Positions 1-7,204 of a stretch of 33,956 nucleotides of DNA are shown here, in pieces. Source of the DNA: an uncultured Lachnospiraceae bacterium (GTDB taxonomy: Bacteria; Bacillota; Clostridia; Lachnospirales; Lachnospiraceae); assembly GCA_910585765.1 (NCBI GenBank), contig CAJUES010000004.1, forward strand, positions 78,386 to 112,341, read 5' to 3'. The translations under genes and the position numbers were made by a program. The notes beneath the pieces are model-generated. The model made no database searches and was not told where the DNA came from. It saw only the letters and a list, made by a program, of their open reading frames with translations. How positions within the stretch are numbered: position 1 is the first letter of the stretch; every line of letters begins with the position of its first letter.

Positions 1-110
1 AGCGGTATACGGACCAGTATCTGAAAGATCTGTCAGAAGGCTGGAGTGAGGTTACGGAGGAGTATATCAACAGGTATCTGTCCGCGTTGGACGGAATGGG
101 TTATTTTTAA
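1..110 (+). CDS. 3' end of an unidentified gene (partial)
   Basis: An open frame with codons starting at base 3 runs from the window edge to a TAA at 108-110 and encodes about 35 residues ending in DGMGYF. The tail is hydrophilic and probably helical, with no recognisable motif. It ends 15 bases before the phosphatase start and no terminator lies between, so it is probably the preceding gene of the same transcript. The product cannot be identified from this fragment. Confidence 0.6.
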   Translation, partial: RYTDQYLKDLSEGWSEVTEEYINRYLSALDGMGYF

Positions 111-125
111 CATGGAGGTAATGCG

Positions 126-1577
126 ATGGCATCCATAGCACTTTGGAGCTTTGCGGTTTTTCTGGCGTCGGTGTTCGCAGGACTGCTCACGGGGATCACG
201 CTCACGCCCAAGTATAAAGGAACGATCCGGGCTACCGTGTGGACAGCAGGGGCGGCGCTCGGCTACGGCATGGCGTTTGTCAGCTACAGCATCGACCTGT
301 ACAACGACGCGGTGGGAATCCTGGGGCTCTCCGCGCTTGTGTGCATCTTTTCACAGCTTCTGTACAAGGACAGCTGGTCGACCAAGCTGGCGATCGCCCT
401 GATGGCGTGTCTGATCGCGAATGTCAGCACGTTCATGCTGTGCGGGACGACGGACAATCTGCTGGGAACACGCCTTGGCTTGATCGAGGAAAGCCCCTAT
501 GAGACGGCGAACCTGATCTTTTTCATCGGCATCAAGCTCGTGGTGTACGCGGGGCTTTCCGTCCTGTATATGCGTTATCTGAAGAGGACGCTGCACCGCA
601 CGATCGAGGCTGTGGGCGGGAAAATGATGGTCTTTATACCGGCGCTTGTGATCTCGGTGGTCGGCTTTTACATTATCAATCTGGTGTCGAACAGTGTCGG
701 CATCTATCCGGACAGCTTCTGGTTCTTTCCGCTGTATCTGACGATCTGCGTGATCTTTGTCGTGGAGTTCTGGATGATCTTCTATTCGATCGACCAGAGT
801 GCGCGGACGATGAAGACGACAGCGGAGCTGAATGTCGCCACCAATATCCAGAAATCCATGCTGCCCTGCATCTTTCCGGCATTTCCGGAGCGCGAGGAGT
901 TCGATGTCTTTGCCTCGATGGATCCGGCAAAGGAAGTCGGCGGTGATTTCTATGACTTTTTTATGGTGGACGACAGCCATCTTGCCATCGTGGTCGCGGA
1001 TGTCTCGGGCAAAGGTGTCCCCGCGGCGCTCTTTATGGTGATCGGGAAGACACTCATCAAGGATCACACACAGCCGGGGAGGGACCTGGGTGAGGTGTTC
1101 ACACAGGTGAACAACCTGCTGTGCGAATCCAACAGTGAAGGGCTGTTCATCACCGCCTTTGAGGGGGTGCTCGACCTGGTGACGGGAGAGTTCCGTTATG
1201 TCAATGCGGGACACGAGATACCGTTTTGGTGCAAAAAGGGCGGGGTGTTTGAACCGTACAAGATCAAGGCGGGGTTTGTCCTTGCGGGGATGGAGGGGAT
1301 CCGATACCGGTGCGGTTCCATGCAGCTCGAGCCGGGGGACCGGATCTTCCAGTACACGGACGGCGTCACGGAGGCGACCAACAAGGCAAATGAACTCTAC
1401 GGTATGGAGCGGCTGCAGACGGTGCTCTGCGAGAACGTTTCCCTGGCACCGTCGGAGCTGCTGTCGAAGATCAAGGCGGACATCGATGCGTTTGTGGGAG
1501 ATGCGCCGCAGTTTGACGATATCACGATGCTCTGCATGGAGTACAGGGGAAACGGTTCGCCCGCTGTCAGAAGTTGA
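126..1577 (+). CDS. membrane-bound PP2C-family (SpoIIE/RsbU-like) serine phosphatase
   Basis: 483 residues. Roughly the first 225 residues form a hydrophobic region with several (about six or seven) predicted membrane segments. The rest is a PP2C/SpoIIE domain. The linker motif ATNIQKSMLP is typical of RsbU-like phosphatases, followed by the metal-binding GGDFYDFF, then VVADVSGKGVPAALFM, YTDGVTEATN and FDDITMLCM. Such enzymes dephosphorylate STAS-domain anti-sigma-factor antagonists in partner-switching systems (family knowledge). The N-terminal membrane part presumably senses a signal (inference). The start is preceded by GGAGG. It is followed 34 bases later by an RsbW-like kinase, its expected functional opponent. 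No STAS protein or sigma factor is in view, so the target is unknown. Confidence 0.92.
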   Translation: MASIALWSFAVFLASVFAGLLTGITLTPKYKGTIRATVWTAGAALGYGMAFVSYSIDLYNDAVGILGLSALVCIFSQLLYKDSWSTKLAIALMACLIANVSTFMLCGTTDNLLGTRLGLIEESPYETANLIFFIGIKLVVYAGLSVLYMRYLKRTLHRTIEAVGGKMMVFIPALVISVVGFYIINLVSNSVGIYPDSFWFFPLYLTICVIFVVEFWMIFYSIDQSARTMKTTAELNVATNIQKSMLPCIFPAFPEREEFDVFASMDPAKEVGGDFYDFFMVDDSHLAIVVADVSGKGVPAALFMVIGKTLIKDHTQPGRDLGEVFTQVNNLLCESNSEGLFITAFEGVLDLVTGEFRYVNAGHEIPFWCKKGGVFEPYKIKAGFVLAGMEGIRYRCGSMQLEPGDRIFQYTDGVTEATNKANELYGMERLQTVLCENVSLAPSELLSKIKADIDAFVGDAPQFDDITMLCMEYRGNGSPAVRS

Positions 1578-1611
1578 TGTGGTTCACAGGGGGAACGGAG
1601 GGGAGATCAGT

Positions 1612-2019
1612 ATGAATGAAATGACGATTGATGCAACTGTTGAAAATATTATAAAAGTGACTTCTTTTGTGGAGCAGGAGCTCGAAGCGCTGGACTGTCC
1701 GATGAAAGCGCAGATGCAGATCGCCGTTGCGATCGATGAGCTCTTTGGCAACATCGCGCACTATGCCTACAATCCCGATGTCGGACCGGCAACAGTGCGT
1801 GTGGAGGTGATCGAAAATCCGCTCGCGGTCGTCATCACCTTTATTGACAACGGCGTGCAGTATGATCCGCTTGCCAGGAACGATCCGGACACGGCATTGT
1901 CTGCCGAGGAGCGGGAGATTGGCGGGCTCGGCATCTACATGGTCAAGAAGAGCATGGATGAGATCACGTATGTGTATCAGGACGGGCAGAACATACTGCG
2001 GATCAAGAAGAACATATGA
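1612..2019 (+). CDS. RsbW/SpoIIAB-like ATP-binding anti-sigma factor or serine kinase
   Basis: 135 residues, a single HATPase_c_2 domain. The N-box is AIDELFGNIAHYAY, G1 is TFIDNGVQYDP, and the G2 region is GGLGIYMVKK. These match GHKL-type serine kinases that phosphorylate a STAS antagonist and may also bind a sigma factor. I chose the ATG at 1612 because GGAGGGGAG precedes it at good spacing; the same frame is open further upstream but that part overlaps the phosphatase gene and has no family similarity. It sits between the phosphatase and the cyclic-nucleotide-binding protein, apparently in one operon. Confidence 0.9.
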   Translation: MNEMTIDATVENIIKVTSFVEQELEALDCPMKAQMQIAVAIDELFGNIAHYAYNPDVGPATVRVEVIENPLAVVITFIDNGVQYDPLARNDPDTALSAEEREIGGLGIYMVKKSMDEITYVYQDGQNILRIKKNI

Positions 2020-2043
2020 TTTTTATAACAGGAGGGAAAGATT

Positions 2044-2523
2044 ATGGGTGTACAGCAGCAGGATGGGACAGATCGAAAGAGAATGCAGACATTCCACGCG
2101 GATGAGGTGATCGTGCGGGAGGGAGAGGTCTGCGATGCGATGTACAAGATACTGTCAGGCTCCGTGGCAGTCTATGTGCGCTACGGGGAGGAGGACGAAC
2201 ACCTGATTGGAATCTATTCAAAGTCGCGTTGTTTTGGGGAGATGAGCGTGATATCAGAACAGCCGAGCGTCTACACGGTGGTCGCCTACGACGATGTCCT
2301 GCTCGTGCGGATCACGAAGGATTTTCTGGAGGAGTTTATCAAGAACAATCCCCGCAATATCATCGACATCATGCGCAATATGGGGCAAACGATCACCGTG
2401 ATGCAGAAAAATATCGACCTGCTGCTCGATGATCTCAACGAGAAGCAGGATCTCAACAAGAGGCGGACACAGGAGCTTTGCGATAAGATCAGGCAGTACA
2501 GGGTGAAAGGAATCCTGGTTTAA
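2044..2523 (+). CDS. cyclic-nucleotide-binding-domain (CRP-like sensor) protein without a DNA-binding domain
   Basis: 159 residues. Residues about 15-115 look like a cNMP-binding beta-roll: EGEVCDAMYKILSGSVAVYV, then CFGEMSVISEQPSVYTVVAYDDVLLVRI, the last covering the phosphate-binding cassette region. The FGEMSVISEQPS cassette lacks the usual Arg-Thr-Ala ending, so nucleotide binding is uncertain. The C-terminal 45 residues are a helical, probably coiled-coil segment (MQKNIDLLLDDLNEKQDL). No helix-turn-helix is present, so it is unlikely to be a transcription factor by itself. It lies 24 bases after the RsbW-like gene with a GGAGGG ribosome site, which suggests a regulatory input to the partner-switching pair (inference). 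Confidence 0.85.
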   Translation: MGVQQQDGTDRKRMQTFHADEVIVREGEVCDAMYKILSGSVAVYVRYGEEDEHLIGIYSKSRCFGEMSVISEQPSVYTVVAYDDVLLVRITKDFLEEFIKNNPRNIIDIMRNMGQTITVMQKNIDLLLDDLNEKQDLNKRRTQELCDKIRQYRVKGILV

Positions 2524-2526
2524 TCA

Positions 2527-2555
2527 TTGCATTTTCCGGACTGTGTTGTTACAAT
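2527..2555 (+). promoter_or_regulatory. sigma-A type promoter for malQ
   Basis: TTGCAT at 2527-2532 and TACAAT at 2550-2555 are separated by 17 bases. The start of transcription would be near 2562, about 43 bases before the malQ start codon, which has its own AAAGGAG site. Identified by pattern only. Confidence 0.6.
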
Positions 2556-2604
2556 ATACTTGTATGAACGTAATCATTCTGTTATGTAAAGGAGAATTGT
2601 AATA

Positions 2605-4191
2605 ATGGACAGAGGAGCAGGAATTTTATTGCCGATCACCAGTCTGCCGTCGAAATACGGTATCGGGTGTTTTTCAAAAAGCGCGTATGATTTTGTGGAC
2701 TGGCTGAAGGAGGCGGGGCAGAGTTACTGGCAGATACTGCCGCTCGGACCTACCAGCTATGGGGACTCGCCGTATCAGTCCTTTTCGACTTATGCGGGCA
2801 ACCCCTATTTCATCAGCCTGGAAGCCCTGATCGAGGAGGGCGTGCTGACTGAGGAAGAGTGCGGTGAGGCGGATTTCGGGGAAAAGCCGGGAACGATCGA
2901 CTACGGAAAGATGTATGAGAGCCGCTATCCGCTGCTGCGCAAAGCGTATGAGCGGAGCGATGTCAGCCATAACCCGGAGTATCTCAGGTTTGTGGAGGAG
3001 AATCGCTGGTGGCTCTCGGACTATGCGCTGTTCATGGCAGTGAAGGACCGGTTTGACGGTGTCCCGTGGACAGAGTGGGCGGAGGATATCCGTTTCCGGT
3101 GGGGAAATGCCATGGACTATTACCGGAGAGAGCTCTATTTTGATATCGAGTTTCAGCAGTACCTGCAGTTTATGTTCCAGAAACAGTGGCGCGCGCTGAA
3201 ATCTTACGCCAATGAGAACGGGATCCTGCTGGTCGGCGATATTCCGATCTATGTGTCCATGGACAGCGCGGACGTCTGGGCGCATCCCGAACTGTTCCAG
3301 CTCGACGGGGAGAATCTGCCGGTGGCTGTGGCAGGGTGCCCGCCCGACGGGTTTTCTGCGACGGGCCAGCTGTGGGGCAACCCGCTGTATCGCTGGGATT
3401 ACCACAGACAGACGGGATATCAGTGGTGGATCTCAAGGCTGGAGTACAGTTTCCGGCTGTGCGATGTGCTGAGGATCGACCATTTCCGCGGGTTTGATGA
3501 GTACTATTCTATTCCTTACGGGGAGGAGACGGCAGTGAACGGCCACTGGGAGAAGGGACCGGGGATCGACCTGTTCCGCCACATGGAGCGCGCGCTTGGC
3601 TGGAAGGAAGTCATCGCGGAGGATCTGGGCTTTGTGACGGACTCTGTGCGCAGGATGGTGCAGGAGAGCGGGTTCCCGGGGATGAAGGTACTCGAGTTTG
3701 CATTTGACACGCGCGACTCGGGAAGTGCCAACGATTACCTGCCGCATAACTACATAGAGAACTGTGTCGTCTACACGGGAACGCATGACAATGAGACGAT
3801 CGCAGGCTGGCTTGACAGTATACCAAAAGAAGATGTACAGGCAGTGAGAGACTACCTGTGTGATCAGCATACGCCGAAAAAACTGCTGTACAAGTCGCTG
3901 ATCAGCATGGCGATGCGCAGCTGCGCGAAGCTTTGCATCATCCCGATGCAGGATTATCTGGGATTTGACAATACCTGCCGTATCAACAAGCCGTCCACAG
4001 TGGGAGAAAACTGGAAATGGCGCCTGAAGGGAGGAGAGCTGACAGACCAATTGCAGAAGGAGATCCATGAGATCTGCAAGCGGTATGGAAGGCTGAACTG
4101 GAGCAATGAGAAGATTGCAGAGCCGGAGGAGGACGAAGAAGAGGAGGACATCGAAGGCATCGGGGACGTCGGGGAGACAGAGACGGTGTAG
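2605..4191 (+). CDS. malQ: 4-alpha-glucanotransferase (amylomaltase), glycoside hydrolase family 77
   Basis: 528 residues. It transfers alpha-1,4-glucan segments between maltooligosaccharides in the cytoplasm during starch, glycogen or maltodextrin use. Family signatures are clear: the N-terminal GAGILLPITSLPSKYGIG and SYWQILPLGPTSYGDSPYQSF. The predicted nucleophile is D292 in LRIDHFRGF, the acid/base is E339 in IAEDLGF, and the transition-state Asp is D395 in GTHDNETI. The usual core is about 490-500 residues. This copy adds a very acidic tail of about 25 residues (EPEEDEEEEDIEGIGD) that is not part of the catalytic fold. It is probably transcribed alone from the promoter at 2527-2555 and ends before the terminator at 4248-4283. 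Confidence 0.96.
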   Translation: MDRGAGILLPITSLPSKYGIGCFSKSAYDFVDWLKEAGQSYWQILPLGPTSYGDSPYQSFSTYAGNPYFISLEALIEEGVLTEEECGEADFGEKPGTIDYGKMYESRYPLLRKAYERSDVSHNPEYLRFVEENRWWLSDYALFMAVKDRFDGVPWTEWAEDIRFRWGNAMDYYRRELYFDIEFQQYLQFMFQKQWRALKSYANENGILLVGDIPIYVSMDSADVWAHPELFQLDGENLPVAVAGCPPDGFSATGQLWGNPLYRWDYHRQTGYQWWISRLEYSFRLCDVLRIDHFRGFDEYYSIPYGEETAVNGHWEKGPGIDLFRHMERALGWKEVIAEDLGFVTDSVRRMVQESGFPGMKVLEFAFDTRDSGSANDYLPHNYIENCVVYTGTHDNETIAGWLDSIPKEDVQAVRDYLCDQHTPKKLLYKSLISMAMRSCAKLCIIPMQDYLGFDNTCRINKPSTVGENWKWRLKGGELTDQLQKEIHEICKRYGRLNWSNEKIAEPEEDEEEEDIEGIGDVGETETV

Positions 4192-4247
4192 ACGGCTCAC
4201 GGATCAGGCTGCGTGAAAATGACTGACAGATGAATATAAAGCGATAG

Positions 4248-4283
4248 AAAAAATAGCTGTCATTTCTGGCAGTTATTTTTTTA
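4248..4283 (+). terminator. rho-independent terminator after malQ
   Basis: AAAAAATAGCTGTC pairs with GGCAGTTATTTTTTT across a short loop, allowing one G-U pair, and ends in a T run. Its position about 60 bases after the malQ stop fits termination of that transcript. Confidence 0.75.
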
Positions 4284-4284
4284 T

Positions 4285-4334
4285 GCGCACGGCACCTCAG
4301 GGAAGCATGTCAGCAGAAGCTGACGGGTGCCCGG
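4285..4334. repeat. dyad element A, similar to element B near 27870
   Basis: After the T run of the malQ terminator comes ATGCGCACGGCACC. GGCACC (4291-4296) can pair with GGTGCC (4326-4331). An inner hairpin is TCAGC-AGAA-GCTGA (4310-4323). The right end reads CGGGTGCCCGG. The same order of blocks (T run, ATGC, GGC, GGAA..ATG, inner hairpin, CGGGTGCCCGG) occurs at 27864-27921 with different stem bases. The function is unknown: it could be a structured RNA, a protein-binding dyad or a small repeat. Confidence 0.45.
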
Positions 4335-4344
4335 CGAAAATTTC

Positions 4345-4373
4345 TTGCAATACGAAAATAAATAGGCGATAAT
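4345..4373 (+). promoter_or_regulatory. sigma-A type promoter for the ligase-like gene
   Basis: TTGCAA at 4345-4350 and GATAAT at 4368-4373, with a spacer of 17. The predicted transcription start near 4380 makes an ATG at 4381 almost leaderless and supports translation from the ATG at 4408 instead. Confidence 0.65.
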
Positions 4374-4407
4374 AAATAAAATGTTATATTCGCGGAGGGA
4401 TCATTAT

Positions 4408-5775
4408 ATGATATGGAATGAGGCAAGAGAGTGTATGAGCCGGGATGAGCTGGCTGTGCTGCAGGGAAGACGTCTTGTGGAGCTTGTGAAGTATATGTAT
4501 GATAACGCAGGGTATTATATGAAGAAAATGCGGAAGATAGGGCTTGAACCGGGAGATATCCGGGAGATCGGGGATCTGCCGAAGCTCCCGTTTACGACGA
4601 GAGAGGATCTGATAGAAGCTTATCCGGCGGGTTTGCTTGTCATGTCAAACAGCAGGATCGTCCACTATTACGGGTCGGATCACAATACCGGCTTTGCCGG
4701 GAGGGAAACGTTGGCGGGGTATACACAGCATGACATGGATATCTGGAAGGAGTGCATGGCGCGCTCGATCAGCATGGCAGGCCTGGGGGAGGAGGATGTC
4801 ATACAGGTCGGGTGCAGCTACGGGGTGTTCGGGGACGGTATTGGCGTACACGGCGGGGCGCAGGAAGTTGGGGCGACAGTGATACCGGCGTCCGACTACA
4901 AACCGGCGATGCTGGGGGCATTGATGCGGAGGCTGCGTGTGACGGGGATCGTCAGCCCGTATTCGTATCTGATGCGCGTGGCGAAGTTCGTCGAAAAAAG
5001 AGGGATGAAAAACATGCTCCGGTTAAAGGCGGCAGTGTGCGGCGGCGGGTCCGGGACAGAAAGTGTACAGAAAAGGATACAGGACAGGCTCGGGATCAAA
5101 GTCTATGACATTTTTGGTCTGGACGAACTGACAGGACTTGGCGTGGCGTGTGAGTGTGCGTGCCAAAACGGGCTGCACATTCAGGAGGATTACTTCCTGG
5201 CGGAAGTCGTGGATGCCCATAAACTGCTTGTCCTTCCTGGCGGGGTCAGAGGAGAGCTGGTATTTACCACGCTCCAGAAGGAAGGGATCCCGCTGATCAG
5301 ATACCGCACGATGAGCCATACAAAGATCAACTATGAGAAATGCGAGTGCGGCAGGACGATGGCGAGGATGGACAAGGTTTTTTACGGGGAGAACGATGTG
5401 CTGCAGATCAGAGGCAACGATGTGCCGGTATCGCAGATCGATGCGGCACTTTCTGCGGTCCAGGACAGGGAGGCTTCCTATATCCTATATGTCAGGAAAG
5501 AACATAACTATGATGTGGTGGATGTCTATATAGTCTGCACTGAAAAAAATGGCGCGGCGGCGCGCGGGGAGGACCGGCGGCGCGCGGTGGCGGACGCGGT
5601 AGCTGCTGTCATTGGCACGCAGCCTGCTGTCTATTATGCCAGGATCGCCAAATCAGGGGCGTTGTGCGGAACTCATGGGGAAGTATTCAGTGATGACTTC
5701 GGTGAAGCGTACAGGAAGGACTCCATAGAAAAAAGAGTAACGATCGTGGATGAGAGGAAATATCGACAAGATTGA
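4408..5775 (+). CDS. divergent phenylacetate-CoA ligase (PaaK)-like adenylate-forming protein
   Basis: 455 residues from the ATG at 4408, which has GGAGGG eight bases upstream; an in-frame ATG at 4381 has no ribosome site. PaaK-family landmarks are present: LPKLPFTTREDL near residue 58, YDIFGLDELTGLGVACEC in the middle, LVFTTLQKEGIPLIRYRT, a zinc-ribbon-like CECG, and DVLQIRGNDVPVSQID in the C-terminal domain. The ATP-phosphate loop, normally SSGTTG followed by a Thr-rich stretch, here reads YYGSDHNTGFAGRETL (residues 88-102). The R-x-D hinge region is MARMDKVFYGENDVLQIRG. Adenylation chemistry is therefore uncertain. It is monocistronic by context, between malQ and a solute-binding protein gene. 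Substrate unknown. Confidence 0.8.
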   Translation: MIWNEARECMSRDELAVLQGRRLVELVKYMYDNAGYYMKKMRKIGLEPGDIREIGDLPKLPFTTREDLIEAYPAGLLVMSNSRIVHYYGSDHNTGFAGRETLAGYTQHDMDIWKECMARSISMAGLGEEDVIQVGCSYGVFGDGIGVHGGAQEVGATVIPASDYKPAMLGALMRRLRVTGIVSPYSYLMRVAKFVEKRGMKNMLRLKAAVCGGGSGTESVQKRIQDRLGIKVYDIFGLDELTGLGVACECACQNGLHIQEDYFLAEVVDAHKLLVLPGGVRGELVFTTLQKEGIPLIRYRTMSHTKINYEKCECGRTMARMDKVFYGENDVLQIRGNDVPVSQIDAALSAVQDREASYILYVRKEHNYDVVDVYIVCTEKNGAAARGEDRRRAVADAVAAVIGTQPAVYYARIAKSGALCGTHGEVFSDDFGEAYRKDSIEKRVTIVDERKYRQD

Positions 5776-5823
5776 CAGGCATATTTTATGCAAAATCAGC
5801 TAAAAAAGAGTAAAATACAGACA

Positions 5824-5852
5824 TTGAAAAAAGCGTGTGGATAGTATACAAT
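5824..5852 (+). promoter_or_regulatory. sigma-A type promoter for the binding protein/chemoreceptor operon
   Basis: TTGAAA at 5824-5829 and TACAAT at 5847-5852 with a 17-base spacer. The start of transcription would be near 5859, about 40 bases before the GTG start at 5900. Confidence 0.7.
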
Positions 5853-5899
5853 AAAAAGTAAGGAATTGTCGGAAAATACCATATGAAAGGGGAGATACT

Positions 5900-7192
5900 G
5901 TGAAGAAGAGATTATTAGTGGCGGTGCTGTCAGTCTCTTTGCTGACGGCGGTGTTTGCAGGCTGCGCGGATAAGGATGCCAGCGGTCAGACTGACACCCG
6001 GACAGCAGGTGTGGAAACAAAACAGGCTGATGAGGGCGAACAGCTCGAATCAGGTAAAGTGGCGTTGAGGGTCTGGGTTGAGGAGGCCAATATCCCTAAC
6101 CTGCAGAAGATGATCGACAGCTTCAAGCAGAAGTACGCCGGACAGGCTGATTTTGATATCACGATCGAAGTGTCCGGCGATGCAGATACCAGGGCGAATG
6201 TGCTTGGCGATATCCACAATGCCGCCGATATCTTCTCCATGCCGGATGACCAGCTCTACAGTCTGATTGCAGGCGGTGCACTGTCGCCAGTAGCAAATCA
6301 GGACGAAGTAAAGACAGCAAATCTGACTGATGCGGTTGACGCGGCATCTTACAACGGGACAGTGTACGCGTATCCTTACACTGCCGACAATGGCTATTTC
6401 CTGTATTACAATAAGGAATATTTTTCCGAGTCGGATGTGCAGACATTGGACAGGATCCTCGAGGTGGCAGCGGAAAACGAAAAGAAATTCTCCATGGAAT
6501 TCAATTCGGGCTGGTATCTGTATTCTTTTTATGGAAATACAGGTCTTGATTTCGGCATCAACGCGGACGGTGTGACCAACTACTGTACATGGAATGCCAC
6601 CGAGGGAAGTATCAAGGGCGTCGATGTGGCACAGGCGCTGATCGACATCGCAACACACCCGGGCTTTATCGCACAGCCCGATGCAAGCTTTGTGGAAGGC
6701 ATACAGGACGGCACATGCATCGCGGGGATCAGCGGCGTGTGGAATGCGGTCGCGGTGCAGGAGGCATGGGGAAAGAGCTACGGGGCATGCAAGCTTCCGA
6801 CCTACACCTGCAAAGGGCAGCAGATACAGATGTCATCCTTCAAAGGATATAAAATGTTCGGTGTGAACTCGTATTCGGATCATCTCGCGTGGGCGCATAA
6901 GCTTGCGGACTGGATCACAAACGAGGAGAACCAGATCCTTCGATTCCAGGAGAGAAGCCAGGGACCAGCCAACATCGTTGCGGCGTCCTCCGATGAGGTC
7001 GGTAAAGTTCCGGCGATCGCCGCCGTCATCGAACAGTCACAGTACGGCGTGCTGCAGCGGGTAGGAAACAGTTACTGGACAGCATGTACGGGCTTTGCGG
7101 ACGCGATCGCCGCCGGAAATCCCGACAATGTGTCGCTTCAGGATCTGGTGGACAGGCTTGTGAGCGGTATAACGGCTTCGGTAGTACAATGA
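5900..7192 (+). CDS. extracellular solute-binding lipoprotein (family 1, sugar-type)
   Basis: 430 residues, GTG start with AAAGGGG upstream. The N-terminus is a lipoprotein signal: basic MKKR, a hydrophobic stretch, then VFAGC with the lipidated Cys at residue 22, followed by a low-complexity linker. The mature part resembles MalE-type binding proteins: VALRVWVEEANIPNLQKMIDSFKQKY, ADIFSMPDDQLYSLIAGGALSPV, YAYPYTADNGYFLYYNKEYF, and a C-terminal AIAAGNPDNVSLQDLVDRLVSGI. The family usually delivers sugars to ABC permeases. No permease or ATPase gene follows; instead a chemoreceptor gene starts 12 bases downstream. It may present its ligand to that receptor (inference) or work with permeases encoded elsewhere. 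Confidence 0.9.
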   Translation: MKKRLLVAVLSVSLLTAVFAGCADKDASGQTDTRTAGVETKQADEGEQLESGKVALRVWVEEANIPNLQKMIDSFKQKYAGQADFDITIEVSGDADTRANVLGDIHNAADIFSMPDDQLYSLIAGGALSPVANQDEVKTANLTDAVDAASYNGTVYAYPYTADNGYFLYYNKEYFSESDVQTLDRILEVAAENEKKFSMEFNSGWYLYSFYGNTGLDFGINADGVTNYCTWNATEGSIKGVDVAQALIDIATHPGFIAQPDASFVEGIQDGTCIAGISGVWNAVAVQEAWGKSYGACKLPTYTCKGQQIQMSSFKGYKMFGVNSYSDHLAWAHKLADWITNEENQILRFQERSQGPANIVAASSDEVGKVPAIAAVIEQSQYGVLQRVGNSYWTACTGFADAIAAGNPDNVSLQDLVDRLVSGITASVVQ

Positions 7193-7204
7193 GGAGGGAA
7201 CGAA

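Noticed and set aside
351..1214. A 287-codon open frame antisense to the PP2C phosphatase
   Set aside because: Shadow of a clear gene; composition is Arg/His/Asp-rich as expected of reverse-strand reading, with no motif.
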